Source of the DNA: Candidatus Bathyarchaeota archaeon A05DMB-2
GTDB taxonomy: Archaea; Thermoproteota; Bathyarchaeia; Bathyarchaeales; Bathycorpusculaceae
NCBI GenBank assembly: GCA_018475625.1
Contig: JAAKEZ010000010.1
Span: 1-64,000 of the forward strand
DNA length: 64,000 bases
Reading direction: 5' to 3'
The notes beneath the pieces are model-generated. The model worked only from the letters and a program-made list of their open reading frames with translations. It searched no databases and was not told the DNA's origin. A program made the position numbers and the translations under genes. Shown here one piece after another: positions 42,464-50,212 of the stretch; within the stretch, counting starts at the first letter, position 1, and the number at the start of each line of letters is the position of its first letter.

Positions 42464-42646
42464 CTATTTTTCCTCCTTCTTCTTTTCGATGATTAGGTGA
42501 CTGTTGTCCGTCCACATCAGCACCGTGTCGCCCTTCTTCAGGTTCAGGTGCTTGCAGACTTCTTTGGGGATGGTGACTTTGAGGCTTTTTCCCACAAGGA
42601 CTACGGATACTTCAAATTTTACTGGCAATGCGTGCACACCGGTCAC
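42464..42646 (-). CDS. AbrB/SpoVT-type swapped-hairpin DNA-binding protein, 60 aa
   Basis: The SpoVT-AbrB fold is visible in SVVLVGKSLKVTIPKEVCKH and LNLKKGDTVLMWTDNSHLII, the beta-strand, I-P-x-E/K-V helix and K-G-D-x-V pattern of the family. ATG 42646 follows an A/T-rich promoter region containing a long inverted repeat (42662-42708). Probably an autoregulated transition-state-type regulator or antitoxin-like protein heading this operon. Confidence 0.8.
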   Translation of the reverse strand: MTGVHALPVKFEVSVVLVGKSLKVTIPKEVCKHLNLKKGDTVLMWTDNSHLIIEKKKEEK

Positions 42647-42661
42647 CAGTTATATCTCTAA

Positions 42662-42708
42662 GATATTCTTAAATATAAGTATATCCCTTTAATACTGTTA
42701 AGAATATC
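42662..42708. promoter_or_regulatory. 11-bp inverted repeat upstream of the AbrB gene
   Basis: GATATTCTTAA (42662-42672) and TTAAGAATATC (42698-42708) form a perfect inverted repeat with a 25-base spacer. Between them is AATATAAGTATATCC, which holds candidate box A sequences. It is a likely operator for the AbrB protein. The rest of 42709-42948 shows no supported gene on either strand. Confidence 0.5.
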
Positions 42709-42948
42709 ATCAAGTTATTCCAAAGCATGGAAATCCTACTTCATAACATTTTACACAAAAGCAGTTGGAATACGATGAGAGAGGGATTCATTGAAGCCGC
42801 ATAAATCAAGATGCTTCAAAGCCTCATCGAGGAACAGCAGCAGGAAAGCCTTAAAAAAAACAACTGCAAGTAAAGATGACAGACTATCCAAAAACCCGAA
42901 GCTATCCTTTACGAAAAAGGCGAAAAGGGTGCAATATCCGTTTTTCTT

Positions 42949-43203
42949 TCAACTGGGTTTTGGCGCGTTTTTCTCATTTTGGCTTTCTTCTAAGTCGGAT
43001 GATAGCTCAACTCCCACAGCGCCCACCACAGAGCCGCCAAAGCCCAAAAGCAAAAACCCAATCGGTGGAAAAATCTGAGACCCCGCGAAAACGTTAACAG
43101 CCGTAGCTAAAAGGAACAAACCTATGCCGCCGAAAATGCCTATTGTGCTTCCTATGAAGATCGCCCGAATAACCCTAGCACCGATACTTACCATGCTAAT
43201 CAC
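42949..43203 (-). CDS. small membrane protein, 84 aa
   Basis: Two strongly hydrophobic helices: VIRAIFIGSTIGIFGGIGLF extending into LLATAVNVFAG, and PPIGFLLLGFGGSVVGAVGV, followed by an acidic cytosolic tail (ELSSDLEESQNEKNAPKPS). GAGGTGATTAGC precedes ATG 43203. Size and topology fit a viral holin or pilin-like membrane protein, but no family is recognised. Confidence 0.6.
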   Translation of the reverse strand: MISMVSIGARVIRAIFIGSTIGIFGGIGLFLLATAVNVFAGSQIFPPIGFLLLGFGGSVVGAVGVELSSDLEESQNEKNAPKPS

Positions 43204-43280
43204 CTCTTTTTCTTGTTTGTGTCTTAAAGCGTTGATGTCTAAGTATGACAGCTTGGAGACACTCTTGTTGTTAGGGCCTC

Positions 43281-43301
43281 TTAAGGAAGACGAATAGTTT
43301 C
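43281..43301 (+). promoter_or_regulatory. repeated promoter motif, copy P3
   Basis: TTAAGG followed by AGACGAATAGTTTC (43288-43301), identical over 21 bases to the reverse complement of 44528-44548 and nearly so to 44195-44216. TTAAG would be box A for a rightward transcript, antisense to the gene at 43351-43767. The 43204-43350 gap otherwise holds no gene that I can support. Confidence 0.5.
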
Positions 43302-43350
43302 GGCAACAGAGACACGGATAGAAATGGAGTGGAACAATTGTCAGGCAAAG

Positions 43351-43767
43351 TTAGCTGGGTTTTCTTGTTTTGTTTTGTCGCGGTTCTTGCGGTTCTTTTT
43401 TTCGATCATTAGGCTGTTCAAGAGCAATTTCGTAGATATGCCGTTGCATGAGAGTGTAAATTCTTTTCAACAAACCCATAGAACTGCCCCCTGATTTAAG
43501 CAATTTTTCGGTTATTCTTTCATCTTTATCAGAAGCATCAAAAGAAAAGAGAGAACACCCGCCTTTAACGAAACTTCCAGCATAAATGTATGCCGAAATA
43601 CCTGCGATGCCATCCACTATTGTGCTGTCTAAGATTTGGTCGCATAACACGCTAATCTTGCTCGATTCAGTTTTGACAGCAGATTTACAGGCCGAAATAA
43701 TATTCAATCTGCCTCCTAAGAAGACGCTGATTCTCTTTGCCGTGTTACTGGCGTTCATAAAGATCAC
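43351..43767 (-). CDS. hypothetical protein, 138 aa
   Basis: Not recognised. Contains a hydrophobic central stretch (DQILDSTIVDGIAGISAYIY) with two cysteines near it, a helical TLMQRHIYEIALEQ and a basic, Pro-rich C-terminus (NDRKKEPQEPRQNKTRKPS). GTG 43767 overlaps the stop of the upstream winged-helix gene (GTGA), so the two are coupled. It resembles DUF-type archaeal proteins paired with wHTH regulators in mobile elements, but I cannot name the family. Confidence 0.55.
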   Translation of the reverse strand: MIFMNASNTAKRISVFLGGRLNIISACKSAVKTESSKISVLCDQILDSTIVDGIAGISAYIYAGSFVKGGCSLFSFDASDKDERITEKLLKSGGSSMGLLKRIYTLMQRHIYEIALEQPNDRKKEPQEPRQNKTRKPS

Positions 43768-44153
43768 TTTTGATCTGTGTTATTTGAGGCTGTTTCAGAA
43801 AACAAAGATGATGTTGCAATTTCATGTTCGCCGTCTTCGTGCAGTCTGTTACTGTTTTCTCCTTCAAGATTTGGACGGGATGGGGGGGCGAAGGCTTTAT
43901 CGAGTATTTTTAGGGCTTGAAGTAACAGTTTTGTATTTTCATTTTCTCGTTCAAGCGTTATCATACGCATTCGCCCATACCTATGTTCAGAGACGACTCC
44001 TTCTTTTTCTAAAGCAACCAAATGTGGGATCAATTGATTGTACGTGCTGTTTGTTCTTCGAGCAAGATCCATGATGTTTGTGCTTCCAATTTTCCATAAC
44101 ACCCTAATTATTCTACGCTTCACTTTTGAATTGAGCAGGTTATCTAAACTCAT
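43764..44153 (-). CDS. winged-helix regulator, 129 aa
   Basis: The N-terminal winged helix is clear: NSKVKRRIIRVLWKIGSTNI, then MDLARRTNSTYNQLIPHLVA as the recognition segment and a wing VVSEHRYGRMRMITLE. A heptad-like dimer helix follows (NENTKLLLQALKILDKAF) and the tail is disordered. Its probable promoter is the leftward copy P2 at 44526-44551, about 370 bp upstream. Confidence 0.75.
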   Translation of the reverse strand: MSLDNLLNSKVKRRIIRVLWKIGSTNIMDLARRTNSTYNQLIPHLVALEKEGVVSEHRYGRMRMITLERENENTKLLLQALKILDKAFAPPSRPNLEGENSNRLHEDGEHEIATSSLFSETASNNTDQK

Positions 44154-44193
44154 TTTTCACACGCTCCAATTGAACTAGTTTCTTTTTGTATGG

Positions 44194-44244
44194 TTTTAAG
44201 TGAGACGAATAGTTTCAGTAATGGAGAGGTGAGTTAAAGTGAAG
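44194..44244 (+). promoter_or_regulatory. repeated promoter/leader cassette, copy P1 (rightward)
   Basis: TTTTAAG (box A) at 44194-44200, AGACGAATAGTTTCAG at 44203-44218, then the ribosome-binding module GGAGAGGTGAGTTAAAGTGA at 44223-44242, whose GTG (44239) opens a 45-codon frame. It is inverted relative to 44503-44551 and faces the spike genes. The module recurs exactly at 54076-54095 without the AGACGAATAG part. Confidence 0.55.
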
Positions 44245-44376
44245 CTACGATGGTTTTCTTCATCTAGTTTCTGGTCGATCTTATCGACTTTTCCTCACGG
44301 TCTCGTTTTGCCTTTTTCCTTAAAAAGCTTCATCTATGCCGACATAATTAAAATGTGGAGAGTTCAGTTAAAGTGA
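44239..44376 (+). CDS. small leader ORF, 45 aa
   Basis: GTG 44239 has GAGAGGTGA spaced seven bases upstream. The peptide begins MKLRWFSSSSFWSIL, has a moderately hydrophobic middle and ends MWRVQLK. At its 3' end a second degenerate ribosome-binding module (GGAGAGTTCAGTTAAAGTG) opens a seven-residue frame overlapping the stop. Real expression is uncertain; it may be a leader peptide or the remnant of a longer gene. Confidence 0.3.
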   Translation: MKLRWFSSSSFWSILSTFPHGLVLPFSLKSFIYADIIKMWRVQLK

Positions 44377-44502
44377 AAAACTTACAGGAAATCTGATCCT
44401 GATTCTTCACATCAGCCTAGAACGTTTTTTCTACAAGAATCAAGTTTTGAGATGCTGATGTACCAATAAGCCTAAATCATTTCCTGAGCTTTGGTATGAA
44501 TT

Positions 44503-44551
44503 TTCATTTTAACTTACCTCTCTTTCTGAAACTATTCGTCTTCCTTAAAGC
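44503..44551 (-). promoter_or_regulatory. repeated promoter/leader cassette, copy P2 (leftward)
   Basis: On the minus strand: CTTTAAGG (box A), AGACGAATAGTTTCAG (44541-44526), GAGAGGTAAGTTAAAATG with ATG at 44507-44505 opening an 11-codon frame. P1 and P2 face each other across about 310 bp, so transcripts would overlap antisense. The rest of 44377-44718 holds no larger gene. Confidence 0.5.
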
Positions 44552-44718
44552 TGTTCTCCGACAATGAAGTGACCAAGTGATAAAACATGCTCGAACAAAA
44601 ACCAATAAACCGAAAAACAAGTTGGAATCCACTTTGCTCGGTTTTTGAGTTGAGCAAGGATTTCAACCAAACCTGTAGCTTCGAAAATGAAAAACACCTC
44701 AACGGAGGTGACAGTTAA

Positions 44719-46089
44719 ATGGTTACAAGAGTTCAAGGCAACGCACGAGGAACATCAACATCCGACTCTGTCTCAGTTACTATGGATGCTGCTCCCACAA
44801 CAGGAAACGCTCTTGTAGCTACAATGATTTCATACGGAGATCCAGTAGCAACAGTTGCAAGTATTACCCAAACAGGAGTTACATGGACACTTCAAGTTGC
44901 CAAGACGCATGATACGGACAACGTTCTCCGATGTGAAATCTGGTATGGAGTAGTGGGCTCAGGAGCATCAAATAGCTTAACAGTCAACTTGAGTAGTCAA
45001 GCCCAATATGGCGCAGTGGTTGATGTCTGCGAATATTCTGGTTTGATGACAAGTGGTTTCTTGGACAAGACTGCAACAGCCAGCGGATGGGGATCATCCA
45101 CATCAACTGGAACCACGGCTACGACCTCTCAAGCTAACGAATTATGGATAGGATGCACAATTCACATGTATCCTCAACCCAGCCCTCAAAACGGATTTAC
45201 TCTATTAGACGGAGCTAAATATACATGGGTATCGAATGCGTATCTCGAAAAAATGGTAACTGCTACAGGCCAAGCTTATTCCGGAACAGTTCCAGGTTTA
45301 AACACAGACTGGGTTGGTTGTATAGCAACCTTCAAAGCGAGTAGCGGAACTATTGTCGTGCCTTACGATGGACGCTATGCTGGCGTGGGAAGCAAACAGA
45401 CCACTGTATGGTGGAATGGCGCAGATACCATTATGCAGGTTCAGTCAAACGTCCCAAGCAATCTTAACAAAAGTGCAGTCATTGAAAACTTGATAATAGA
45501 CGGAACAGGGTCAACGAACGCAACAGGCATACTCCTTGAAAACGTCTACAACTGCTACATTAGAAACGTCACGATTAAGAACTGCGATGTCGGAATAAAA
45601 GTCCGTATTACAGGTAGCAACTGGTCGCATGCAAACCGTTTTGAGCATATCAGAATGATTAACGTGAAAACGGGAATACTGTTTACTGGCACTAGCAGCA
45701 ACAAGGACTTTTCCTTCACAACAATAGATGACGTAGGAATAAGTCTAAAGAATGACTCGGTTGCTGTCGGCATAAAGGTAGGTGACCCATACGCAAACTT
45801 GTACAATACATTCATTAAGGCGACTATTTGGCTAGACACATCTAATGGTACGGGCATGGTGGTGAATGGCGAACTTAAGTTGAGCTTAGTCAATCTTGAA
45901 GTAGAAGAGCCAAGTCAAAGCTACAATGGAAAGGGATTACAAATTAATTCAGGGGCGTATGTTACTGACAACCAAAACTTTCTGCTGACGACTGGAGGAA
46001 TAAAAGATGGCGATCCGTATCCGGAGCCGGACTATCGAGTTATTAACAATGGCACTAAAGACGACACTCTTACCGTCCGCTCATTCTAA
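44719..46089 (+). CDS. beta-helix spike- or tail-fibre-like protein, 456 aa
   Basis: N-terminal region (about 1-215) is beta-rich, Thr/Ser/Gly-rich and resembles viral structural or adhesion domains (VSVTMDAAPTTGNALVATMI). The C-terminal part (about 245-420) is a right-handed parallel beta-helix of pectate-lyase type: AVIENLIIDGTGSTNATGIL, NCYIRNVTIKNCDVGIKV, FEHIRMINVKTGILF. GGAGGTGACAGTTAA precedes ATG 44719, the same start module as in the leader. Probably a receptor-binding or glycan-acting virion protein. Paralog follows. Confidence 0.7.
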   Translation: MVTRVQGNARGTSTSDSVSVTMDAAPTTGNALVATMISYGDPVATVASITQTGVTWTLQVAKTHDTDNVLRCEIWYGVVGSGASNSLTVNLSSQAQYGAVVDVCEYSGLMTSGFLDKTATASGWGSSTSTGTTATTSQANELWIGCTIHMYPQPSPQNGFTLLDGAKYTWVSNAYLEKMVTATGQAYSGTVPGLNTDWVGCIATFKASSGTIVVPYDGRYAGVGSKQTTVWWNGADTIMQVQSNVPSNLNKSAVIENLIIDGTGSTNATGILLENVYNCYIRNVTIKNCDVGIKVRITGSNWSHANRFEHIRMINVKTGILFTGTSSNKDFSFTTIDDVGISLKNDSVAVGIKVGDPYANLYNTFIKATIWLDTSNGTGMVVNGELKLSLVNLEVEEPSQSYNGKGLQINSGAYVTDNQNFLLTTGGIKDGDPYPEPDYRVINNGTKDDTLTVRSF

Positions 46090-46119
46090 AAATCACGTGC
46101 GAAAACCTGAAAAAACAAA

Positions 46120-46992
46120 ATGGATCTGACAAGTATGATAGAGATAAACCAAGACACACCTCGATATGCAACACTAATTGTAGATAGAGACGATCGCTTA
46201 TACGGCGTTGGTAGCAAAAAATATCGAGTATACGCTGCCAGTTCTAGCGCAAATCCGGTGGTTAAAGTTCAAGAAACGTGGGATTATCAAACCTACACTG
46301 CTTACTATGACAAATCTGCCACTATTGAGAATTTAATCATCGACGGCGAAAACCGAGGAGTCACCGGAATAAAATTGGAAAATGTTGTTGGTTGCCAAAT
46401 CAGAAACATTACGATTAAGAATTGTAATGTCGGGGTTGAAATAGGGAATTTGTATGGAGCATGGAGCGAGCTTACTCGATTGGTGCATATTCGAATGGAA
46501 AACGTCAACAAGGGAATACTATTCACAAGTAATGGTCCTGGTCCTGAAGGTTTTCCTGGAGACAGCGCTGGATTTACTGTCATAGATGATGTAGGAATAG
46601 CATTAGCAAACAATGATTCTGCAGTCGGAATCCAAATTGGCAATGATGATGGAACATACCTTATCAAACCTTACAGTTCACGCATTAAAGCCAATGTCTG
46701 GATGGGCAGTGCAGGCGGCACAGGCTTGAAAATCATTAACGGGGAACTCAGATATGGATTGATTAACCTTGCAGTTCAGGGACCATCAAATGGAATAGGA
46801 GTGGATCTTCAAGAAGATCCTGTAAAAAACAAAGCCATTTACTACAATCAGTTTTCGACTTTTAATGGCTCTGATAATGTTACAAAAAGTGGCTTTCTGC
46901 TTGCAACCAATGGCATAAGCTATACTCCACCTAATGATCGCCGAATTCTTCCAAACAACGCAATTACTGATATCCTCAAAAAAAGCTGGTAA
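46120..46992 (+). CDS. beta-helix protein, second paralog, 290 aa
   Basis: Lacks the N-terminal domain of its neighbour but matches the linker (RLYGVGSKKYRVYAASS against YAGVGSKQTTVWW) and the whole beta-helix: ATIENLIIDGENRGVTGIKL, CQIRNITIKNCNVGVEIG, LVHIRMENVNKGILFTSN. So the pair arose by duplication, and the second would need another protein for attachment. Start ATG 46120 is 30 bp after the first gene, likely co-transcribed. Confidence 0.7.
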   Translation: MDLTSMIEINQDTPRYATLIVDRDDRLYGVGSKKYRVYAASSSANPVVKVQETWDYQTYTAYYDKSATIENLIIDGENRGVTGIKLENVVGCQIRNITIKNCNVGVEIGNLYGAWSELTRLVHIRMENVNKGILFTSNGPGPEGFPGDSAGFTVIDDVGIALANNDSAVGIQIGNDDGTYLIKPYSSRIKANVWMGSAGGTGLKIINGELRYGLINLAVQGPSNGIGVDLQEDPVKNKAIYYNQFSTFNGSDNVTKSGFLLATNGISYTPPNDRRILPNNAITDILKKSW

Positions 46993-47126
46993 TCATCAAT
47001 ATAATATGACTTCCAATAAAACTCCCTTTTCTTTTAATCGACCACCTATTTGTTTCAACAAGCTTAAATCGGTTAATTCAATAAACTATATCTGGCGCGA
47101 AGACATTAAATTGAAGATAGAGAAAA

Positions 47127-48347
47127 ATGTTTCGCCGGTCATGTGGATTTGAGTTGTCGTATTCAAGAACGTTCACTATTGTATTAATTTTCATCCTAAT
47201 GCTCTCTTCCAATAGTATCGCGAGTGCAAATTCCCAATCTTCGCAATTGCAATGGACCATGACTTACGGAACGTACGCTGGATATGCGGTTATTCAAACT
47301 ACCGATGGAGGCTATGCCATAGCTGGATATGCTGCCACATATGGGCCTCATGGTTATTACAATCAATCTGCGCTTCTTATCAAAACGGACAGTGTAGGCG
47401 AAGCTCAATGGGAAAAAACATACAGTAACGAGCTTGGTTATCCAGTTCTGTCGGTTATGCAAACTGAGGATGCAGGCTATATCTTAAGCACTCATGGAGG
47501 CCATCTGCTAAAGCTAGGCGCCGATGGGAACATACAATGGGCCAAAACCTATGGTGTATCATTAAGCGATTCCTTCGCTATCAAGACGAGTGATGGCGGC
47601 TACGTTTTAGCTGGCTGGATGCGAAATGACTTTAATGGCATGGATACTTTCCTTGTTAAGACTGATCAGGATGGCTTTGTGCTTTGGAATAAAACTTTTG
47701 CGCCGGGCGGCTCATCCAATGCCCTTGTCTATGCAGTGATGGAGACAAAGGATGGAGGCTATGCATTAACGGGTCAATGGGGTAATGGCTACTTTTGGCT
47801 AGCTACAACTGATTCTGAGGGCAACCTGCTAGTGAATCAAACCTATAACGTATCAAACTTGGTAAGTTATTCTGAATCTTTCGCAAACACTGCTGATGGA
47901 GGATACATTCTTGCTGGGGGCGACGGAAGCAACGCTTGGTTTGTTAAGACTGATACTCAAGGAAACATGCAGTGGAACCGTTCCTACACTGGGCGCACTT
48001 TTGTATCGGTGGCTCAAACTGTTGACGGAGGATACATCGCTGCTGAAAGCGACAAGTTGGTTAAGACAGATGCCTCTGGCGAGGTGCAGTGGGATACGGG
48101 TAGCTTGCTGAGCGAAAAAGGGGTCTATTCTGTAATAGTAACTGAGGATAGAGGCTATGCAGTTACTGGCTGTTCAGGATTTAATGTTTGGCTTGCCAAG
48201 TTTGCTCCAGAATCAACTATTCCGCCTAACGAAATATCTCCTCCACTTCTAACGACATGGATTGTGATTGCCGTGATCATAGTGGCTGTTGCTGGTATAG
48301 GTCTGCTGGTCTACTTCAAGACACGCAAACGTTATGTGCGGTCTTGA
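47127..48347 (+). CDS. secreted, membrane-anchored repeat protein (DGGY repeats, propeller-like)
   Basis: A signal-type N-terminus (TFTIVLIFILMLSSNSIASA) and a C-terminal membrane anchor (TTWIVIAVIIVAVAGIGLLV, then basic KTRKRYVRS). Between them are seven repeats of about 50 residues, each with a D-G-G-Y-type motif (TTDGGYAIAGY, KTSDGGYVLAGW, ETKDGGYALTGQ, NTADGGYILAGG) and a following W-x-K/R-T/S-Y strand, consistent with a seven-bladed beta-propeller. It would be displayed on the outer face of the host. It could be cargo of element 1 or a chromosomal gene captured at its right end. Confidence 0.75.
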   Translation: MFRRSCGFELSYSRTFTIVLIFILMLSSNSIASANSQSSQLQWTMTYGTYAGYAVIQTTDGGYAIAGYAATYGPHGYYNQSALLIKTDSVGEAQWEKTYSNELGYPVLSVMQTEDAGYILSTHGGHLLKLGADGNIQWAKTYGVSLSDSFAIKTSDGGYVLAGWMRNDFNGMDTFLVKTDQDGFVLWNKTFAPGGSSNALVYAVMETKDGGYALTGQWGNGYFWLATTDSEGNLLVNQTYNVSNLVSYSESFANTADGGYILAGGDGSNAWFVKTDTQGNMQWNRSYTGRTFVSVAQTVDGGYIAAESDKLVKTDASGEVQWDTGSLLSEKGVYSVIVTEDRGYAVTGCSGFNVWLAKFAPESTIPPNEISPPLLTTWIVIAVIIVAVAGIGLLVYFKTRKRYVRS

Positions 48348-48409
48348 ACCCAGTTGGATTAGACCCAGTCTAACTCATCACTTGATAAAAAAGGGAAGCT
48401 CGGTATAAA

Positions 48410-49816
48410 TTACAGTTTGGGAACGGTAACTCCCGGGCTACTTTTGCTTAAGCTTGAATTCATACTTTTTTCGTTTTGGGATTCGCGGATTTCCTTGAGC
48501 ATCTGCTGTTTTAGCGCTTGGCTTAGCTGGTGCAGCTGACTCTGCTCAAGCTGATTCCTATCAATGACGGTTCTGTGCGGTTCAGTTAATGCCTGGCGAG
48601 TTAAGATTTCTTCTGGGTTCAGTCCCCATGCCCTTATGATTTCTTTGAGCGCATCGATTTTACTGATTCTTGTGCGCGGCTTGATGCTTAAGCCTGAGGA
48701 GACGTATATGCCGCGTAGGAACTCGATGCCTTTCATCTTGATGTCGTGGTATGTGCTTATGGTGTGGCCCATCATGTATTCGATGTAGTCGCGGTCTACG
48801 CCTAAGGCTGCTAGTTGTGTGCGGAAGAATTTGCGTATGCTGTGGGCTCTTAGGTCGTATCGGCGTCCGAGGGGGTTGCGTGTGATTAGGCCTGCTCTGA
48901 GGTATAGCTCGTGGACGACTTGGTGTAGTCTGCCTGGCGTTAAGGGTTTAACGTGTCGGGTCAGCTCATCTCTTATGAGTGGTGACTCTTCGTGGATGTT
49001 TTCTGGCGGAGTCCTGCCCGTCGGGCTTCCCTGTCGGCGTTGCGCTAAGTAGGCTCTGAGGTAGTCGGCTGCTTCTTGCCCTATGAAGGTGTCGTAGTCG
49101 TGGTATTTGCCCTTGGTTATTTCGGCTTCGACGTGGACGTGGATTGGCACTATGCCTTTTTCTAGGTCGCGTTTGACGTGGCGGTATCGGAGTTTTACGA
49201 GGGTGCCTGTGCGGAATCCGCCTAAGGCGAGCATGCTGATTATGACTTTTTCGCGGAGGTCAGCCATGTCGATTATACGTTGGAGTTCTTCAGGTGAGGG
49301 TGCCCTGTCAGCGTAGACTGCACGTTTGCTCAGCGTGTAGGGCAGGTCGAGTTTTAAGCCGCTACATCTGAAAAGTGCCTTGACGCCTTTGACGTGGTTG
49401 CTTATTGTGCCGGGGGCTAAGCCTTCGGCTTGTATGTTTCCTACGAAGTCGTCGAGCAAGCGTGCGTAGCGTGCTAGGGCTTTGGGGTTGGGGTCGCCGT
49501 CTTGGTCCTGGCAGCTCTTGATCATTTGGTCTGGCTCTGCGTTTATCCATCTGCTGAAGCGGTGGACGCCATAGAGGTATTGGTAAAGCGTGGCGGTGCT
49601 GCCTGTCCTGTGCCTTAGCAGGTGTTTGGCAAGCTGCATGATTGAGGCGTTGTTGAATGTGAAGGGGACTAGGCTGGGCATTCTGCAAGCGAGACTGCTG
49701 ATTATGTATTGTTGGAGTTTTTGGTCAGCTGCGTTTTGCGGTTCTGGCAAATGGAGCGTTAGTGGCGAGCGGAGTTTGTAGCCGCGTGGGCTGTGGGTTA
49801 TGGTTAATGTTTGCAT
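48410..49816 (-). CDS. tyrosine recombinase/integrase of element 2
   Basis: A 468-aa paralog of the recombinase at 34573. Catalytic residues: GGFRTGTLVKLRYRHV (Arg), TKGKYHDYDTF (Lys), HSIRKFFRTQLAALG (H-x-x-R) and MMGHTISTYHDI (His, Tyr). Its last 11 codons read KSSPGVTVPKL; SSPG is encoded by the tRNA-Gln core at 48430-48441, so the residues after it probably derive from element 1's right end. ATG 49816 lies inside the upstream partner gene, 13-bp overlap. Confidence 0.92.
   Translation of the reverse strand: MQTLTITHSPRGYKLRSPLTLHLPEPQNAADQKLQQYIISSLACRMPSLVPFTFNNASIMQLAKHLLRHRTGSTATLYQYLYGVHRFSRWINAEPDQMIKSCQDQDGDPNPKALARYARLLDDFVGNIQAEGLAPGTISNHVKGVKALFRCSGLKLDLPYTLSKRAVYADRAPSPEELQRIIDMADLREKVIISMLALGGFRTGTLVKLRYRHVKRDLEKGIVPIHVHVEAEITKGKYHDYDTFIGQEAADYLRAYLAQRRQGSPTGRTPPENIHEESPLIRDELTRHVKPLTPGRLHQVVHELYLRAGLITRNPLGRRYDLRAHSIRKFFRTQLAALGVDRDYIEYMMGHTISTYHDIKMKGIEFLRGIYVSSGLSIKPRTRISKIDALKEIIRAWGLNPEEILTRQALTEPHRTVIDRNQLEQSQLHQLSQALKQQMLKEIRESQNEKSMNSSLSKSSPGVTVPKL
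48430..48441 (+). other. second attachment core, junction of elements 1 and 2
   Basis: CTCCCGGGCTAC, identical to the tRNA-Gln 3' end at 34544-34555 and in the same orientation. It lies inside the 3' end of the second recombinase gene, the same side on which the first recombinase faces tRNA-Gln. Confidence 0.6.
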
Positions 49817-50196
49817 TTGTTTTTGCGCTCCGTGTTTTCGGTTTTTGTTCTTGGCTGAGTTTTTCGCTTCGTTGGCTGAAGCGCATACTCGCCTTTAACT
49901 ATGGCATCTGGGCAATTTAAATGCCCGTTTGAAGTTTTTTGTAAGGGCAGTTCGCGAATTTCCAGAACACAGCTTTTGAGAATGATTACACCATTGCCTT
50001 GACCGCTTGGAATTTGGGGGTTGGTGATTGTTCTGTCGTGTTCGATGAGTATTATTTCGTCGTTTTGTTTGGTGAGCCAGCCGATGGTCTCGCGTTCCAC
50101 GGCATCCGCTACGGGTTGCTGAATGTTTTTGTAGAGAACGTGGTCCTTGTAGCGCACGTAAACGGCAGAACCCAGAGGAAAGGCAGGAGAGGACAT
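49804..50196 (-). CDS. small partner protein of integrase 2
   Basis: A 130-aa homolog of the protein at 35942-36367: AVYVRYKDHVLYKN, RETIGWLTKQ, VIILKSCVLEIRELPLQ line up with it, and the C-terminus is again basic (RKTQPRTKTENTERKNKCKH). It overlaps the recombinase start by 13 bp. The beta-rich core recalls a small sensor-like or RHH-free DNA-binding domain, but no named family is recognised. Conserved pairing with the recombinase in both elements points to integration/excision control. Confidence 0.65.
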   Translation of the reverse strand: MSSPAFPLGSAVYVRYKDHVLYKNIQQPVADAVERETIGWLTKQNDEIILIEHDRTITNPQIPSGQGNGVIILKSCVLEIRELPLQKTSNGHLNCPDAIVKGEYALQPTKRKTQPRTKTENTERKNKCKH

Positions 50197-50212
50197 TGGA
50201 CATCAGGTTTGC

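Larger units (their letters stand above)
34544..48441. mobile_element. integrated element 1 (provirus or integrative plasmid), 13.9 kb
   Basis: Bounded by tRNA-Gln and the second core copy. It holds a tyrosine recombinase at the tRNA end, a primase-helicase pair, four or more winged-helix/AbrB regulators, many short unknown genes and two beta-helix spike-like proteins. No terminase or capsid gene is seen inside, so it may be a satellite, a degraded provirus or a non-tailed element. Boundaries are inferred from the direct repeat. Confidence 0.6.

Noticed and set aside
42791-43078. A 95-codon plus-strand frame opposite the small membrane protein
   Set aside because: The Pro/Lys/Ser-rich peptide mirrors the opposite gene; the minus-strand gene has a strong Shine-Dalgarno site and clear membrane helices.
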